64,000 nucleotides of DNA from Mesorhizobium sp. M2D.F.Ca.ET.226.01.1.1. GTDB taxonomy: Bacteria > Pseudomonadota > Alphaproteobacteria > Rhizobiales > Rhizobiaceae. Positions 27,590-36,345 of the stretch are shown in pieces. The stretch covers positions 316,956 through 380,955 of the forward strand of contig NZ_RZOY02000001.1 of assembly GCF_004022705.2 (NCBI RefSeq), in the 5' to 3' direction. The translations under genes and the position numbers were made by a program. A model generated the notes under the pieces. The model had not been told where the DNA came from, searched no databases, and saw only the letters and a program-made list of their open reading frames with translations. Positions within the stretch are counted from its first letter, which is position 1. Each line of letters opens with the position of its first letter.

Positions 27590-28603
27590 TCATCCTTGGT
27601 CGATGAGAACGGTTTGACCTGTAGCGGCCGATTGCGCCACGGCGTTCGCCAACTTGACACTCCAAACGCCATCCTCGCCCGTCGAGGAGGGCCTGCCTTT
27701 CCCTTGAATAGCGGCCATGAAATCGGAAACACCACGGTCATAAGTGACCTTGAGTTCAAGAGGTATGTCTCGCTCACCGTCGGATGTTCTTAAAACGACG
27801 CGGCCACCAGGGGCCTGTGACATGACGTCGATGCCAAGAATGCTGCCGGCGGAGCCATGGATTTCGACGCCGCGCGGGCCATAACCGACGACAAAGCTGT
27901 CATGGCATTGCACCAAAATGTTGCCTGGAAATTCCCATACCGACATGACGCTGTCCTCGATGCCGTTCGCCCCTTCGCCAGACGCAGTCGCCAGTGCGGT
28001 GATCTTGGTGGGATTGCTCTCCAGATAAAATCTAAGGAGATCTGCATCGTGCACGGTGATGTCGTAAATAACCCCGGCGCCCGCAGCCTTCTCGAAAAGT
28101 CTCCAAGTCTTTAGGCTCTGGGGTAACGATCCTGCGTGGAAAATGCGGATCGAGTTGATCTTTCCTATCGCTCCCTCGCGCAGAAGTCGCTTTATCGCTC
28201 GGTGGCTCTCCATGTTGCGCAGATGGTGGTTGGTAGCGAGTACCACGCCTTTGCGTTCGGCCGCCTCAACGATCGATTTCGCGTCTTTCGGCTCCAGAGC
28301 GAGCGGTTTTTCACAAAGCACGTGCTTGCCGCCTTCTATGGCCGCCAGCGACTGCGACAGGTGCTGGTCGTTCTTGGTGCTTATGTAGACCGCGTCGATT
28401 TCTCGATCGCTCAACATCGGCTCAAGCGAGTCATAGGCGTCAGGAATACCCATCTGGTCTGAGAAGGCTTGGGCGCGGCTCAAATCGCTGCTGACGGTAG
28501 CCTTAATCCTGCCCAGCGGATGCTTGCGTATGGAGTCGACCATCCACTCGCGTGCGATGGTGCTGGCGCCAATTAGGGCCCAGGAAACCACTTTCTCGTT
28601 CAT
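27590..28603 (-). CDS. Gfo/Idh/MocA-family oxidoreductase
   Basis: NAD(P)-dependent sugar or cyclitol dehydrogenase, 337 residues. The N-terminal Rossmann fold starts ALIGASTIAREW, and the conserved EKP motif (HVLCEKPLAL) with the catalytic-site Lys is near residue 95. The ATG at 28603 has GGGAG 9 nt ahead; the frame extends to 28687 without such a site. It is about 40% alike by eye to the protein at 46574-47572, both starting with GAS-IA-EW. It is divergent from the third importer, suggesting a shared substrate. The stretch 27392-27589 behind it holds nothing I can support. Confidence 0.88.
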   Translation of the reverse strand: MNEKVVSWALIGASTIAREWMVDSIRKHPLGRIKATVSSDLSRAQAFSDQMGIPDAYDSLEPMLSDREIDAVYISTKNDQHLSQSLAAIEGGKHVLCEKPLALEPKDAKSIVEAAERKGVVLATNHHLRNMESHRAIKRLLREGAIGKINSIRIFHAGSLPQSLKTWRLFEKAAGAGVIYDITVHDADLLRFYLESNPTKITALATASGEGANGIEDSVMSVWEFPGNILVQCHDSFVVGYGPRGVEIHGSAGSILGIDVMSQAPGGRVVLRTSDGERDIPLELKVTYDRGVSDFMAAIQGKGRPSSTGEDGVWSVKLANAVAQSAATGQTVLIDQG

Positions 28604-29030
28604 TGCGATGCACTCCCATTCACTCCCGCAGGGCTGCAGGATCCTGATGCGGGCGATAATTTGTCTGACTAACGTACTATTTGTCAACGTGCTGGCAAGT
28701 GGAAATGGCGGACTGCCCCAGCCTGATTTCGAATTTTTCCTCGCAAAAATGCAGACTTAGCGCCGTTATGCACGCGCATTGCATGCCCGCCGGAGGCGTG
28801 CGCAGGCCGGTCTTCCGATTTGTGATTGACATATATGTAATAAAATCTAACGATAAGTCGGACATGAGAAGCCGGCGACCTGAGATGGCGACTCTGAACG
28901 ACAGGCAACGCGGCAGTGTCAGCGTCGGGTAACGGCTCACGTATTGTCAAGAAGAGGCAAAAGAAACGCCCAGAAGACCGCAAATAACAACCTTGTATAG
29001 CAACCGTAGTTTCATCAAGGGGAATGAGAA
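28604..29030. other. Divergent promoter region before the third importer
   Basis: 427 bases without a supportable gene, clearly AT-richer than the flanks around 28820-28860. TTGACA at 28826-28831 is a candidate -35 for the importer, with an indistinct TAACGAT about 16 nt on. TTGTCTGACTA at 28661-28671 resembles a FadR-type site (TTGTNNNACAA) with one mismatch and lies close ahead of the Gfo/Idh gene. GAAAGGGGA-like AAGGGGAA ahead of 29031 is the importer's ribosome site. Confidence 0.4.
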
Positions 29031-30290
29031 ATGCTTAATCGGAATCTGGTTCTTGCGACGGCCTTGTTGCTGTCCGGTTCGACAACGATGGCGCTGGCGG
29101 GCGGGCCGAATGTGGAGGTTATGCACTACTGGACCAGTGGCAGCGAGGCGGCCGGACTGAATGTGCTCAAGAAGCTCCTCGAGGAGCGTGGCGTCACCTG
29201 GAGCGACTCGCCGGTGGCCGGCGGTACCGGGATGAACATGGTGCAGGTGCTGCGCGCCCGCATCGCATCCGATACCGCGCCAGCCGCAGCGCAGATGCAC
29301 GCTCAGCAGGTCCAGGCCTGGGCATCCGAGGGCGTGCTAACCGATCTGACGGACCTCGCCAAGAAGGACGACTGGGCGAAGGTGATTGCCCCGGAACTTG
29401 TTCCTCTCATTTCCCATGACGGATCGTATGTCGCCGTTCCGGTGAACGTGCACCGTTCGAACTGGCTCTGGTACAACAAGAAAGTCTTCGATTCCGCCGG
29501 CCTGCAGCCGCCTACGACCTGGGACGAATTCAACGAAGTTTCCGAAAAGCTTCTCGCCAAGGGCGTGACGCCGCTGGCCTTGGGTGGTCAGCCCTGGCAG
29601 GAGTTGGATCTTTTCGAGAATGCTGTTCTTGGCATTGGCGGCGCCGACTTCTACCGCAAGGCTGTCATCGACGAGGACGAAGCAGCGCTTCGCAGCGACA
29701 CGATGGTCAAGGTCTTCGACCAGTTGCGCAAGATGAACAAATATATCGATTCCAATTATCCCGGCCGCGACTGGAACCTTGCTACCCAGATGGTGATCAA
29801 GGGCGAGGCTGGAATGCAGATCATGGGAGACTGGGCGAAAGGTGAGCTGTCGCTCGCCAACCTGCAGCCCAACGTTGACTACGGCTGTGTGCCCGCCCCG
29901 GGCACGAAGGGAAGTTACGTCTGGCTGACCGACAATTTCGGCTTCTTCAAGACAAAGGACAAGGACAAACAGGCCGGCCAGCTCGCCATGGCGTCGGCGA
30001 TCCTGGACAAAGGGTTCCAGGAAGCCTTCAACATCAAGAAGGGCTCGATCCCTTCGCGGATCGACGTTTCGATGGACAAGTTCGACTTCTGCGGCAAGGC
30101 CGCCTTTGCGGATCGCGCGGAAGCCCAAAAGAGCCAGAAATCGCTGCCGTCACTGGCACACAATGCCGCAGCCGGCGCAGCGAAAACGGGCGTCTTCACC
30201 GACGTCGTCTCAACGTTCTTCGAGACGCCCAGCGTGACCTCGCAGCAGGCTATCGAGCAACTCGTAACCGGCCTTAAATCCGCGCAGTAG
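29031..30290 (+). CDS. ABC sugar importer, solute-binding protein
   Basis: Periplasmic binding protein, 419 residues, UgpB/MalE-like family 1. Signal peptide of about 23 residues ending MALA, then GGPNVEVMHYW. Shares the VNVHRSNWLWYNKK, PGRDWNLATQMV and QIMGDWAKGE segments with the other two binding proteins of this type but is the most divergent of the three. It heads an operon with two permeases and a membrane cytochrome, with no ATPase. A perfect 13-bp hairpin follows. Confidence 0.92.
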   Translation: MLNRNLVLATALLLSGSTTMALAGGPNVEVMHYWTSGSEAAGLNVLKKLLEERGVTWSDSPVAGGTGMNMVQVLRARIASDTAPAAAQMHAQQVQAWASEGVLTDLTDLAKKDDWAKVIAPELVPLISHDGSYVAVPVNVHRSNWLWYNKKVFDSAGLQPPTTWDEFNEVSEKLLAKGVTPLALGGQPWQELDLFENAVLGIGGADFYRKAVIDEDEAALRSDTMVKVFDQLRKMNKYIDSNYPGRDWNLATQMVIKGEAGMQIMGDWAKGELSLANLQPNVDYGCVPAPGTKGSYVWLTDNFGFFKTKDKDKQAGQLAMASAILDKGFQEAFNIKKGSIPSRIDVSMDKFDFCGKAAFADRAEAQKSQKSLPSLAHNAAAGAAKTGVFTDVVSTFFETPSVTSQQAIEQLVTGLKSAQ

Positions 30291-30310
30291 CGGAACAGAT
30301 CGAGGTCAGG

Positions 30311-30347
30311 CGACGATCGCAGCCGTCTAACGAAGCTGCGATCGTCG
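30311..30347 (+). promoter_or_regulatory. RNA hairpin after the binding-protein gene
   Basis: CGACGATCGCAGC (30311-30323) pairs perfectly with GCTGCGATCGTCG (30335-30347) around an 11-nt loop, 20 nt after the stop codon and 25 nt before the permease start. The GCTTTT that follows could make it a partial terminator. Confidence 0.75.
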
Positions 30348-30372
30348 GCTTTTGCGAGACGAAAGGATTCCT

Positions 30373-31314
30373 GTGTCAACGACTTTCCCGGTCCTGCAAA
30401 CCGCGAAGCGCGGGCAATGGCGTGAAGGCTCCGGCGTCAAGCTCTGGCTTGCCCGCAACGCGTCCCAACTGGCGTTGGCTCCATCGGTCGCTATCACCCT
30501 TCTGGCGGTCTACGGCTTCATGGTGTGGACGGGGGTGGTGTCGTTCACAGCATCCAAGATGCTCCCATCCTATGAATTTGTCGGCCTCGATCAGTACTGG
30601 CGCCTCTGGAGCAATCCAATATGGCGCATCGCGGTCGACAATATCTTCATTTTCGCGATCCTGTTCATTGCGATTGCATCGGTCATCGGGATGGCCCTGG
30701 CAATCCTGGTCGATCAGAAGATCCGCGCCGAGGGCTTCTTTCGAACGATATACCTCTACCCGATGGCGCTGTCGTTCATCGTGACGGGAACAGCCTGGAA
30801 GTGGATCCTCAATCCGGGCCTCGGCATCGAGCGAATGGTGCGGCTATGGGGCTGGGATAGCTTCCGGTTCGACTGGTTGGTGGACCCTCGGTTTGCGATC
30901 TACACGCTCGTCATGGCAGGGGTCTGGCAGTCGTCCGGTTTCGTTATGGCCCTGTTCCTGGCGGCGCTCCGAGGAATTGACGAGGATATCACCAAGGCCG
31001 CGAGGCTTGATGGGGCCGGCAGCTTTCAAATCTACCGGCGCATCATCATACCGCAGCTCGGGCCAGCCTTCTTGACCGTGTTCGTCATCCTGACGCAGCA
31101 GGCAGTGAAAAGCTTCGACTTGGTGGTGGCTCTAACCGCCGGGGGCCCTGGAAACAGCACGCACCTTCCCGCGACGTTCATGTACATGCAGACATTTGGT
31201 CGAGACCAGATGGCAGTGGGCGCAGCCAGTGCCATGATGATCTTTATGACAGTCACCGCGGTCGTGACACCATACCTTTATTCCGACGTGAGGAAACAAC
31301 GCGATGACGCATGA
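30373..31314 (+). CDS. ABC sugar importer permease, MalF/UgpA type
   Basis: Inner-membrane permease, 313 residues, six predicted spans. Same family as the proteins at 980 and 10702, with ILNPGLGIERMV and the docking loop ITKAARLDGAGSFQIY. The start is GTG 30373, preceded by AAAGGA; a TTG at 30352 lies too close to the hairpin. The N-terminal cytoplasmic tail is longer than in the paralogues. Overlaps the next gene by 11 nt. Confidence 0.9.
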   Translation: MSTTFPVLQTAKRGQWREGSGVKLWLARNASQLALAPSVAITLLAVYGFMVWTGVVSFTASKMLPSYEFVGLDQYWRLWSNPIWRIAVDNIFIFAILFIAIASVIGMALAILVDQKIRAEGFFRTIYLYPMALSFIVTGTAWKWILNPGLGIERMVRLWGWDSFRFDWLVDPRFAIYTLVMAGVWQSSGFVMALFLAALRGIDEDITKAARLDGAGSFQIYRRIIIPQLGPAFLTVFVILTQQAVKSFDLVVALTAGGPGNSTHLPATFMYMQTFGRDQMAVGAASAMMIFMTVTAVVTPYLYSDVRKQRDDA

Positions 31315-32188
31315 CAGCATCGTTCTCGAAAGGGGAGGGCGCTATCATCTCCGGCGCGTATTCATCTATTGCTGCTTGATTTTCATCGCGGGTGTCTATC
31401 TGCTGCCGCTCGTGGTCGTGGTATTTACGTCTCTCAAGAATATCGACGAGATACGCAACGGCTCCTTGCTTTCGCTGCCGAAGGCGCCAACCCTGGAAGC
31501 GTGGCAGCAAGCCTGGTCCGACGCTTGCATTGGCCTTCAATGTTCAGGTTTGAAGGGCTTCTTTCTCAATTCAATGATCCTGATCGTCCCCGCTGTAGGT
31601 TTGTCAACCGCAATCGGAGCCATAAACGGTTTTGCGCTCACGCATTGGAAGTTTCGTGGCTCCAACGTTATATTCGCCTTGCTCCTTTTCGGCGTATTCA
31701 TTCCATTTCAGATAATCCTCATTCCAATGGCGCGTTCGCTCGGCGCGGTTGGCCTGGCGAATACTATGCCGGGGCTCATATTGGTTCACGTGGTATATGG
31801 GATCCCTTTCACAACGCTTTTCTTCAGGAACTATTTCGTCTCTCTGCCTGCCGAATTGGTCAAGGCCGCAAAGGTAGATGGCGCGGGTTTTTATCAAACC
31901 TTCTTTAGGGTCATCCTGCCCATTTCAATGCCCTGTATCGTCGTCGCGGTGATCTGGCAGTTTACCAATATCTGGAATGACTTCCTCTTCGGTACAACAT
32001 TTACATCCGGCGATAACGTTCCGGTGACCGTGGCTCTGAACAATATTGTCAACACCACCACAGGCGTGAAGCGCTACAACGTGGACATGGCGGCAGTCGT
32101 GCTGACCGCGCTGCCAACGATCGCCATCTACGTTCTAGCTGGGAAGTACTTCCTTCGCGGCCTGATGGCCGGTTCCGTGAAGGGGTAG
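31304..32188 (+). CDS. ABC sugar importer permease, MalG/UgpE type
   Basis: Inner-membrane permease, 294 residues, third copy of this type in the window. Docking loop LVKAAKVDGAGFYQTF; C-terminal tail LRGLMAGSVKG. No ATPase gene follows, so the ATPase must come from another locus. The next gene in the same direction is a cytochrome b561-like protein. Confidence 0.92.
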   Translation: MTHDSIVLERGGRYHLRRVFIYCCLIFIAGVYLLPLVVVVFTSLKNIDEIRNGSLLSLPKAPTLEAWQQAWSDACIGLQCSGLKGFFLNSMILIVPAVGLSTAIGAINGFALTHWKFRGSNVIFALLLFGVFIPFQIILIPMARSLGAVGLANTMPGLILVHVVYGIPFTTLFFRNYFVSLPAELVKAAKVDGAGFYQTFFRVILPISMPCIVVAVIWQFTNIWNDFLFGTTFTSGDNVPVTVALNNIVNTTTGVKRYNVDMAAVVLTALPTIAIYVLAGKYFLRGLMAGSVKG

Positions 32189-32285
32189 GGAGAGCCGGCA
32201 AGTTATTGGAATCCTGGCTCCTGGCGCGTCAGCAATGGCGCCCAGGTGGCACAATGGATCTGCGCGCCAGACGGATGAGCAACAG

Positions 32286-32996
32286 ATGGACGCTCCTACG
32301 ACCTTGCAATTGCCACTACGCTTCGCTCTCGAGGCGCACTGGGAATATCACGCCTGGCTGATGTTCGCGATCTGGATCGTTCTGGTGCCCGGCATTGTTC
32401 TTCTCACCCGGTACGGCAAACCGCCGCCCTCTCGCGAAGGTATACCGAAGGGAAGTCCTAAACTTGGCCGCAAGCTCTATTGGTTCACCGTTCATCGCCT
32501 GGGACTTTCCTTTCTCGCCTTCTGCAGCCTTTGTGGAGGGTCAATCGCCTGGCTGGCGAACGGAGGCTTGAGTGCCACGATCCACGCGGTATTTGGCATC
32601 ACGACCGTCATTCTCGGCATCCTCCAGCTTGTGAGCGCGCGCCTTCGCGGGACCCATGGCGGCCCCGATGCATCCACCCAGAGCGCCATGACCGCGACCG
32701 TCGGTCGGGGCGATCATTATGATATGAGCCCACAACGCCGATGGTTCGAGGCCTACCATAAGATTGTCGGGTACTTCACGGTCGCCCTGGCGTTGGGCGC
32801 AGTGGTGACAGGCCTGTCGCAATACTGGATCTCTAGCCTAGCTGTCGGCCTCGGCCTCATCGTTATCGTGTGGGTGGTGACTATGATCGTCCTGGAGGCA
32901 AAGGGATTCCACCACGATACATATCTGTCGAACTTCGGCACCGGAGCTCGTCACCCGTTCAACAAGCTTCGCATCGATCAGTTGAATGGTGACTAG
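32286..32996 (+). CDS. Cytochrome b561-like membrane protein
   Basis: Inner-membrane protein of about 236 residues with five or six predicted spans. Histidines occur in the pattern of a b561-type di-heme protein: HWEYHAW before the first span, VHRLG and IHAVFG in the middle, and YHKIVGY further on. A DOMON-linked or ferric-reductase-like electron carrier role across the membrane is the best guess. The ATG at 32286 is preferred because the first span then has a normal leader; ATG 32235 is also open. It lies 97 nt after the importer and could be cotranscribed. No substrate is suggested by the sequence. Confidence 0.7.
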   Translation: MDAPTTLQLPLRFALEAHWEYHAWLMFAIWIVLVPGIVLLTRYGKPPPSREGIPKGSPKLGRKLYWFTVHRLGLSFLAFCSLCGGSIAWLANGGLSATIHAVFGITTVILGILQLVSARLRGTHGGPDASTQSAMTATVGRGDHYDMSPQRRWFEAYHKIVGYFTVALALGAVVTGLSQYWISSLAVGLGLIVIVWVVTMIVLEAKGFHHDTYLSNFGTGARHPFNKLRIDQLNGD

Positions 32997-33032
32997 GTAC
33001 GCTGCTGCCCACTCTCGGCCGTTGGCCGTCTC

Positions 33033-33122
33033 TAGAGCGTTTCGCCGGCGGGAGCGGCGAACCGCTCTGTGTATACGCAATTCCGGACGGAAAACCGCCC
33101 CACTTTTCCTGGGATTGCTCTA
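33033..33122. repeat. Intergenic palindromic repeat element of the Mesorhizobium type
   Basis: A 90-bp element bounded by TAGAGC (33033-33038) and GCTCTA (33117-33122). Its left half folds into a hairpin: AGAGCGTTTCGCCG (33034-33047) against CGGCGAACCGCTCT (33055-33068), 13 of 14 paired. The right half, with AATTCCGGACGGAAAACCGC, is familiar to me from many Mesorhizobium intergenic regions. No other copy is seen in this window. Its last three bases are the stop codon of the ClC gene. Confidence 0.6.
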
Positions 33123-34925
33123 AACCGCGCTTTCGCCGACGCTTTGCTGCGCCTTGCGCTTCGCGCCAAAGCTGAGCAAGGCGGTGCGTTCGCGCTCCTC
33201 CGCCTGCTTTTTCGACCTTACCCGCATCATGTCTTTCCAACCGATATAGCCGACGAGCCGTTCATCCTTGCGTGAAACGACCGGCAGATGCGAGACATTG
33301 GCGGTGAGCAGCTTGTCGGAAAGCGCCTCCAGATATTCGTCCGGATAAGCGAGCGTGATCTTGCTGCCGGCGAGCAGCTCGCCGAGGGTCGCGTTGCGGT
33401 GCTTGCCGTTACGACGCCAGCGCAGGATCGCCGGCGGATCGATGACGCCGAGCACATGCCCCGCTTCATCGATCACCGGAAAGCTCGGATGCCGCGTGTC
33501 CGGCGCGGTCAGGAAGGTTGCCGCGCCATGCAGCGTCATCGTCGCCGGCACGCTCTCGACCTTGGATGTCATAACCTCGCGCACCCTGGTCAGCGCGAAG
33601 GGGTCTACGCGATATTCGCGAATGATGTGATGCCCGCGCCGCGCCACTTTCTCGGTCAGGATCGAGCGCTTCATCAACAGTACGGTGACCGCGTGCGCGG
33701 TGGCGCAGGCAGCGATCAGTGGCACCAGGACATGCGTGTTGCCGGTGAGCTCCGTGGCGAAAAAGGTCGCGGTGAGCGGCGCGCGCATGGTGCCGCCCAT
33801 GGTCGCGGCCATCGCCAGCAGCGGCCAGATGCCGGGGCTCGCCTCGGGCAGGATGCCCGAAAGCACCGCTCCCATCGCGCCGCCCATGATGAGCAGCGGT
33901 GCCAGCACGCCGCCCGATGTTCCGGATCCCAGCGCGACCGACCAGATGACGGCCTTCACCACCAGAAGCAGCAGCGCGGCGGTGGCGACCGTGCGGCCGT
34001 CGAGCATGTTGGCGATGTTGTCGTAGCCGACGCCAAGCGCATGCGGCTCGATCAGTCCGCCGATGCCGACCACCAGGCCGCCGATCATCGGCCACCACAT
34101 CCAATGGATCGGCAGCTTCAGGAAGGCGTCCTCGCAGGCATAGACCAATTGCGTCAGCAGTCCCGAAAGCAGCCCGGCGGCAATGCCGACCAGCACCCAG
34201 CCGCCGAGCCCCGCGATCGATGCCTCCATGGTCCCCGAGAACGGAAAGATCGTGCTCGGCAGGTGCAGCAGGGTGCGCTCGACTTCCGCGACGATCGCGG
34301 CGACGGCGACCGGGATGAAGCTGCGCGGCGTCCACTCGAACAGGAGCAGCTCGACGGCGAGCATGATGGCAGCGATCGGCGTGCCGAACACCGTCGTCAT
34401 GCCGGCCGCCGCACCCGCCACAAGCAGCGTCTTGCGCTCATTGTCGCTGACCGGCAGCATCTGTGCGATCAGCGAGCCGATGGCGCCGCCGGTCATGATG
34501 ATCGGGCCTTCGGCCCCGAACGGTCCGCCCGAGCCGATCGAGATCGCCGACGACAGCGGCTTCAGCACCGCGACCTTGGCGTCGAGCCGCGAGCGCCCGA
34601 GCAGGATCGCCTCGATGGCCTCGGGAATGCCGTGGCCGCGGATCTTCTCGCTGCCGAAACGCGCCATCAGTCCGATGATCAGCGCGCCGATCACCGGCAC
34701 GAGCACCGCGGCAAGCCCGAGCGGCGTATCCTCGAGCCTCAGTTCGGCCAGCGTGAACTGACCGAAATAGGCAATGTTGGTGGCAAGCCTGATGAGCTTC
34801 AGCAGCACGATGCCGGCAAAGAGCCCGGCGGTCGCCACCACCACGGCGATGGCGGCGATCAGCAGCACGCGCGGATCGGTCGTGAAGTCGCGAAGATGGC
34901 CGTTGCCGGCGTGAGCGGATTTCAT
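33120..34925 (-). CDS. ClC-family chloride channel/transporter with CBS domains
   Basis: Integral membrane chloride channel or Cl-/H+ antiporter, about 601 residues. Selectivity-filter motifs are GSGGPFGAEGP (with the gating Glu) near residue 115 and GTSGGVLAPL near 335. After the membrane part a C-terminal pair of CBS domains (about 440-590) should sense nucleotides. ATG 34925 starts at MKSAHAGNG; a more upstream ATG at 34982 lies inside the 17-bp palindrome and is less likely. It is divergent from a MarR regulator. The stop codon TAG is supplied by the end of the repeat element at 33033-33122, so the extreme C-terminus may have been altered by its insertion. Confidence 0.9.
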   Translation of the reverse strand: MKSAHAGNGHLRDFTTDPRVLLIAAIAVVVATAGLFAGIVLLKLIRLATNIAYFGQFTLAELRLEDTPLGLAAVLVPVIGALIIGLMARFGSEKIRGHGIPEAIEAILLGRSRLDAKVAVLKPLSSAISIGSGGPFGAEGPIIMTGGAIGSLIAQMLPVSDNERKTLLVAGAAAGMTTVFGTPIAAIMLAVELLLFEWTPRSFIPVAVAAIVAEVERTLLHLPSTIFPFSGTMEASIAGLGGWVLVGIAAGLLSGLLTQLVYACEDAFLKLPIHWMWWPMIGGLVVGIGGLIEPHALGVGYDNIANMLDGRTVATAALLLLVVKAVIWSVALGSGTSGGVLAPLLIMGGAMGAVLSGILPEASPGIWPLLAMAATMGGTMRAPLTATFFATELTGNTHVLVPLIAACATAHAVTVLLMKRSILTEKVARRGHHIIREYRVDPFALTRVREVMTSKVESVPATMTLHGAATFLTAPDTRHPSFPVIDEAGHVLGVIDPPAILRWRRNGKHRNATLGELLAGSKITLAYPDEYLEALSDKLLTANVSHLPVVSRKDERLVGYIGWKDMMRVRSKKQAEERERTALLSFGAKRKAQQSVGESAV

Positions 34926-34980
34926 TGTGGGAGCCTGAACTTTCTGGCGGCGCGAAGACCGTCCGGTTTCAGCTGGCCTC

Positions 34981-34997
34981 ATATCGTAATACGATAT
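34981..34997. promoter_or_regulatory. 17-bp palindrome, candidate MarR operator
   Basis: ATATCGTA (34981-34988), central A, TACGATAT (34990-34997): perfect 8-bp arms. It lies in the divergent region between the ClC gene (start 34925) and the MarR gene (start 35098). Size and symmetry fit a MarR-family site. Confidence 0.65.
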
Positions 34998-35097
34998 AAC
35001 TCTTCAAGCCGTTTTCGCGCCCTGCTCCGCGTCATTTTGGGCAGGGACCACGACAACAACCTGTTGAGCTTTCGCGGGAAAGGACCATAAGTCGGAA

Positions 35098-35526
35098 ATG
35101 ACGCCGCCGAAATCACGTCCCGCCATCAGCCAGGCCGACTACCAGCGGCTGTCGCAATTCCGTTATTTGATCCGTCGCTTTCTCGAATTCAGCCAAATCC
35201 AGGCCAACGAGGCGGGCCTCACGCCGCGCCAGCACCAGGCGCTGCTGGCGATCAAGGGCTTTCCAAACGGCGGACCGGTGGCGGTGGGCGATCTCGCCGA
35301 GCGGCTGCGCATCCGCCACCATAGCGCGGTGGAACTGGTGAACCGACTTGCGGAGGCAGGCCTGGTCATACGCGATCAGGACAAGAGCGATTACCGCCGC
35401 GTCTTGCTGGAGCTCACCCCTTTGGCCGACGATCGTCTGGCCGAACTGTCGGCCGCGCATCTTGACGAGCTTTCGCGCATAGAGCCGATGCTGCGCCGTC
35501 TGCTTTCCCGCCAGGAAGAGACCTAG
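35098..35526 (+). CDS. MarR-family transcriptional regulator
   Basis: Small winged-helix regulator, 142 residues, acting as a dimer. The recognition helix region is VGDLAERLRIRHHSAVELVNRL and the wing is DKSDYRRVLLELT with the conserved Asp and Arg. It is divergent from the ClC gene, with a perfect palindrome between them, so it probably represses both in response to a small molecule or stress. Confidence 0.88.
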   Translation: MTPPKSRPAISQADYQRLSQFRYLIRRFLEFSQIQANEAGLTPRQHQALLAIKGFPNGGPVAVGDLAERLRIRHHSAVELVNRLAEAGLVIRDQDKSDYRRVLLELTPLADDRLAELSAAHLDELSRIEPMLRRLLSRQEET

Positions 35527-35606
35527 ATCAAAGGAGAAGTGGCGGGCTGCGAAGGGAGGATCGCAGCCCGCCAGGCCGGCCTCGGGAGGACGAGGCCGCT
35601 TTGGGT

Positions 35607-36332
35607 CTAGCGTCCTGCCTTTTTGCGCCAGGCCTCATATTTTTCCTGGTTTTCCGGTTTCGTACACGGATAGAGCCCGATGATCGACGCGCCGCCACGA
35701 ACCTCCTCCAGGACGAAGTCCTCGAAGCATTCCATTCCGGTGCATTCCTCCGCAATCTCGTCGGCGAGGTGAGCCGGGACCACCATCACGCCGTCCTTGT
35801 CCCCGACGAGGACATCGCCTGGGAAGATCGGCGCATCCCCGCACGAAATGGGCACGTTGATGTCCAGCGCTTCATGATGTGTCAGGTTGGTTGGCGCAGA
35901 CGGCCTGGCGTAGTAGGCGGGCATGTCCAGCGCGCCTATGCCTTCCGCGTCGCGGAAGCCGCCATCCGAGACCACGCCCGCCGCGCCGCGCAACGCCAGC
36001 CTCGTGATCAAAATAGAGCCCGCGGTCGCAGCCCTGGCGTCCTTGCGCGCGTCCATTACGAGGACATGGCCGGGTGGGCAAGTCTCCATCGCAACGCGCT
36101 GTGGATGTTCCGGATTCCGGAAAACGGTGATCGGATTGCGATCTTCGCGCGCGGGAATGTAGCGCAGTGTGAATGCCGGGCCGACCATGTTGTCCTGTTT
36201 GGGCGCAACCGGAACGACGCCCTGAATGAACTGGTTGCGCAGCCCTCGCTTGTAGAGCGCCGTGGCGATGGATGCGGTGGATATCTTCTTCAGCTTCGCT
36301 CGCGTTTCGTCAGATAAGTTATGTTCACTCAT
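35607..36332 (-). CDS. RraA-like protein / HMG-aldolase family
   Basis: Protein of 241 residues of the RraA/4-hydroxy-4-methyl-2-oxoglutarate aldolase fold. The family's G...R-D substrate and metal site is in VSDGGFRDAEGI, and the APIFPGDVLVGDKDGVMVVP segment is typical. True RraA (RNase E inhibitor) is shorter; proteins of this length in catabolic clusters usually cleave or decarboxylate 4-carboxy-2-oxo acids. It is in the same direction as and 14 nt downstream of hyuB, so it probably works on a product of that pathway. Confidence 0.8.
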   Translation of the reverse strand: MSEHNLSDETRAKLKKISTASIATALYKRGLRNQFIQGVVPVAPKQDNMVGPAFTLRYIPAREDRNPITVFRNPEHPQRVAMETCPPGHVLVMDARKDARAATAGSILITRLALRGAAGVVSDGGFRDAEGIGALDMPAYYARPSAPTNLTHHEALDINVPISCGDAPIFPGDVLVGDKDGVMVVPAHLADEIAEECTGMECFEDFVLEEVRGGASIIGLYPCTKPENQEKYEAWRKKAGR

Positions 36333-36345
36333 GCTTTCCTCGAGT

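Noticed and set aside
33288..35090. 600-codon open frame on the plus strand
   Set aside because: It is antisense to the ClC gene, extremely rich in Arg, His, Gln and Asp, and matches no family; it is a by-product of high GC third positions.
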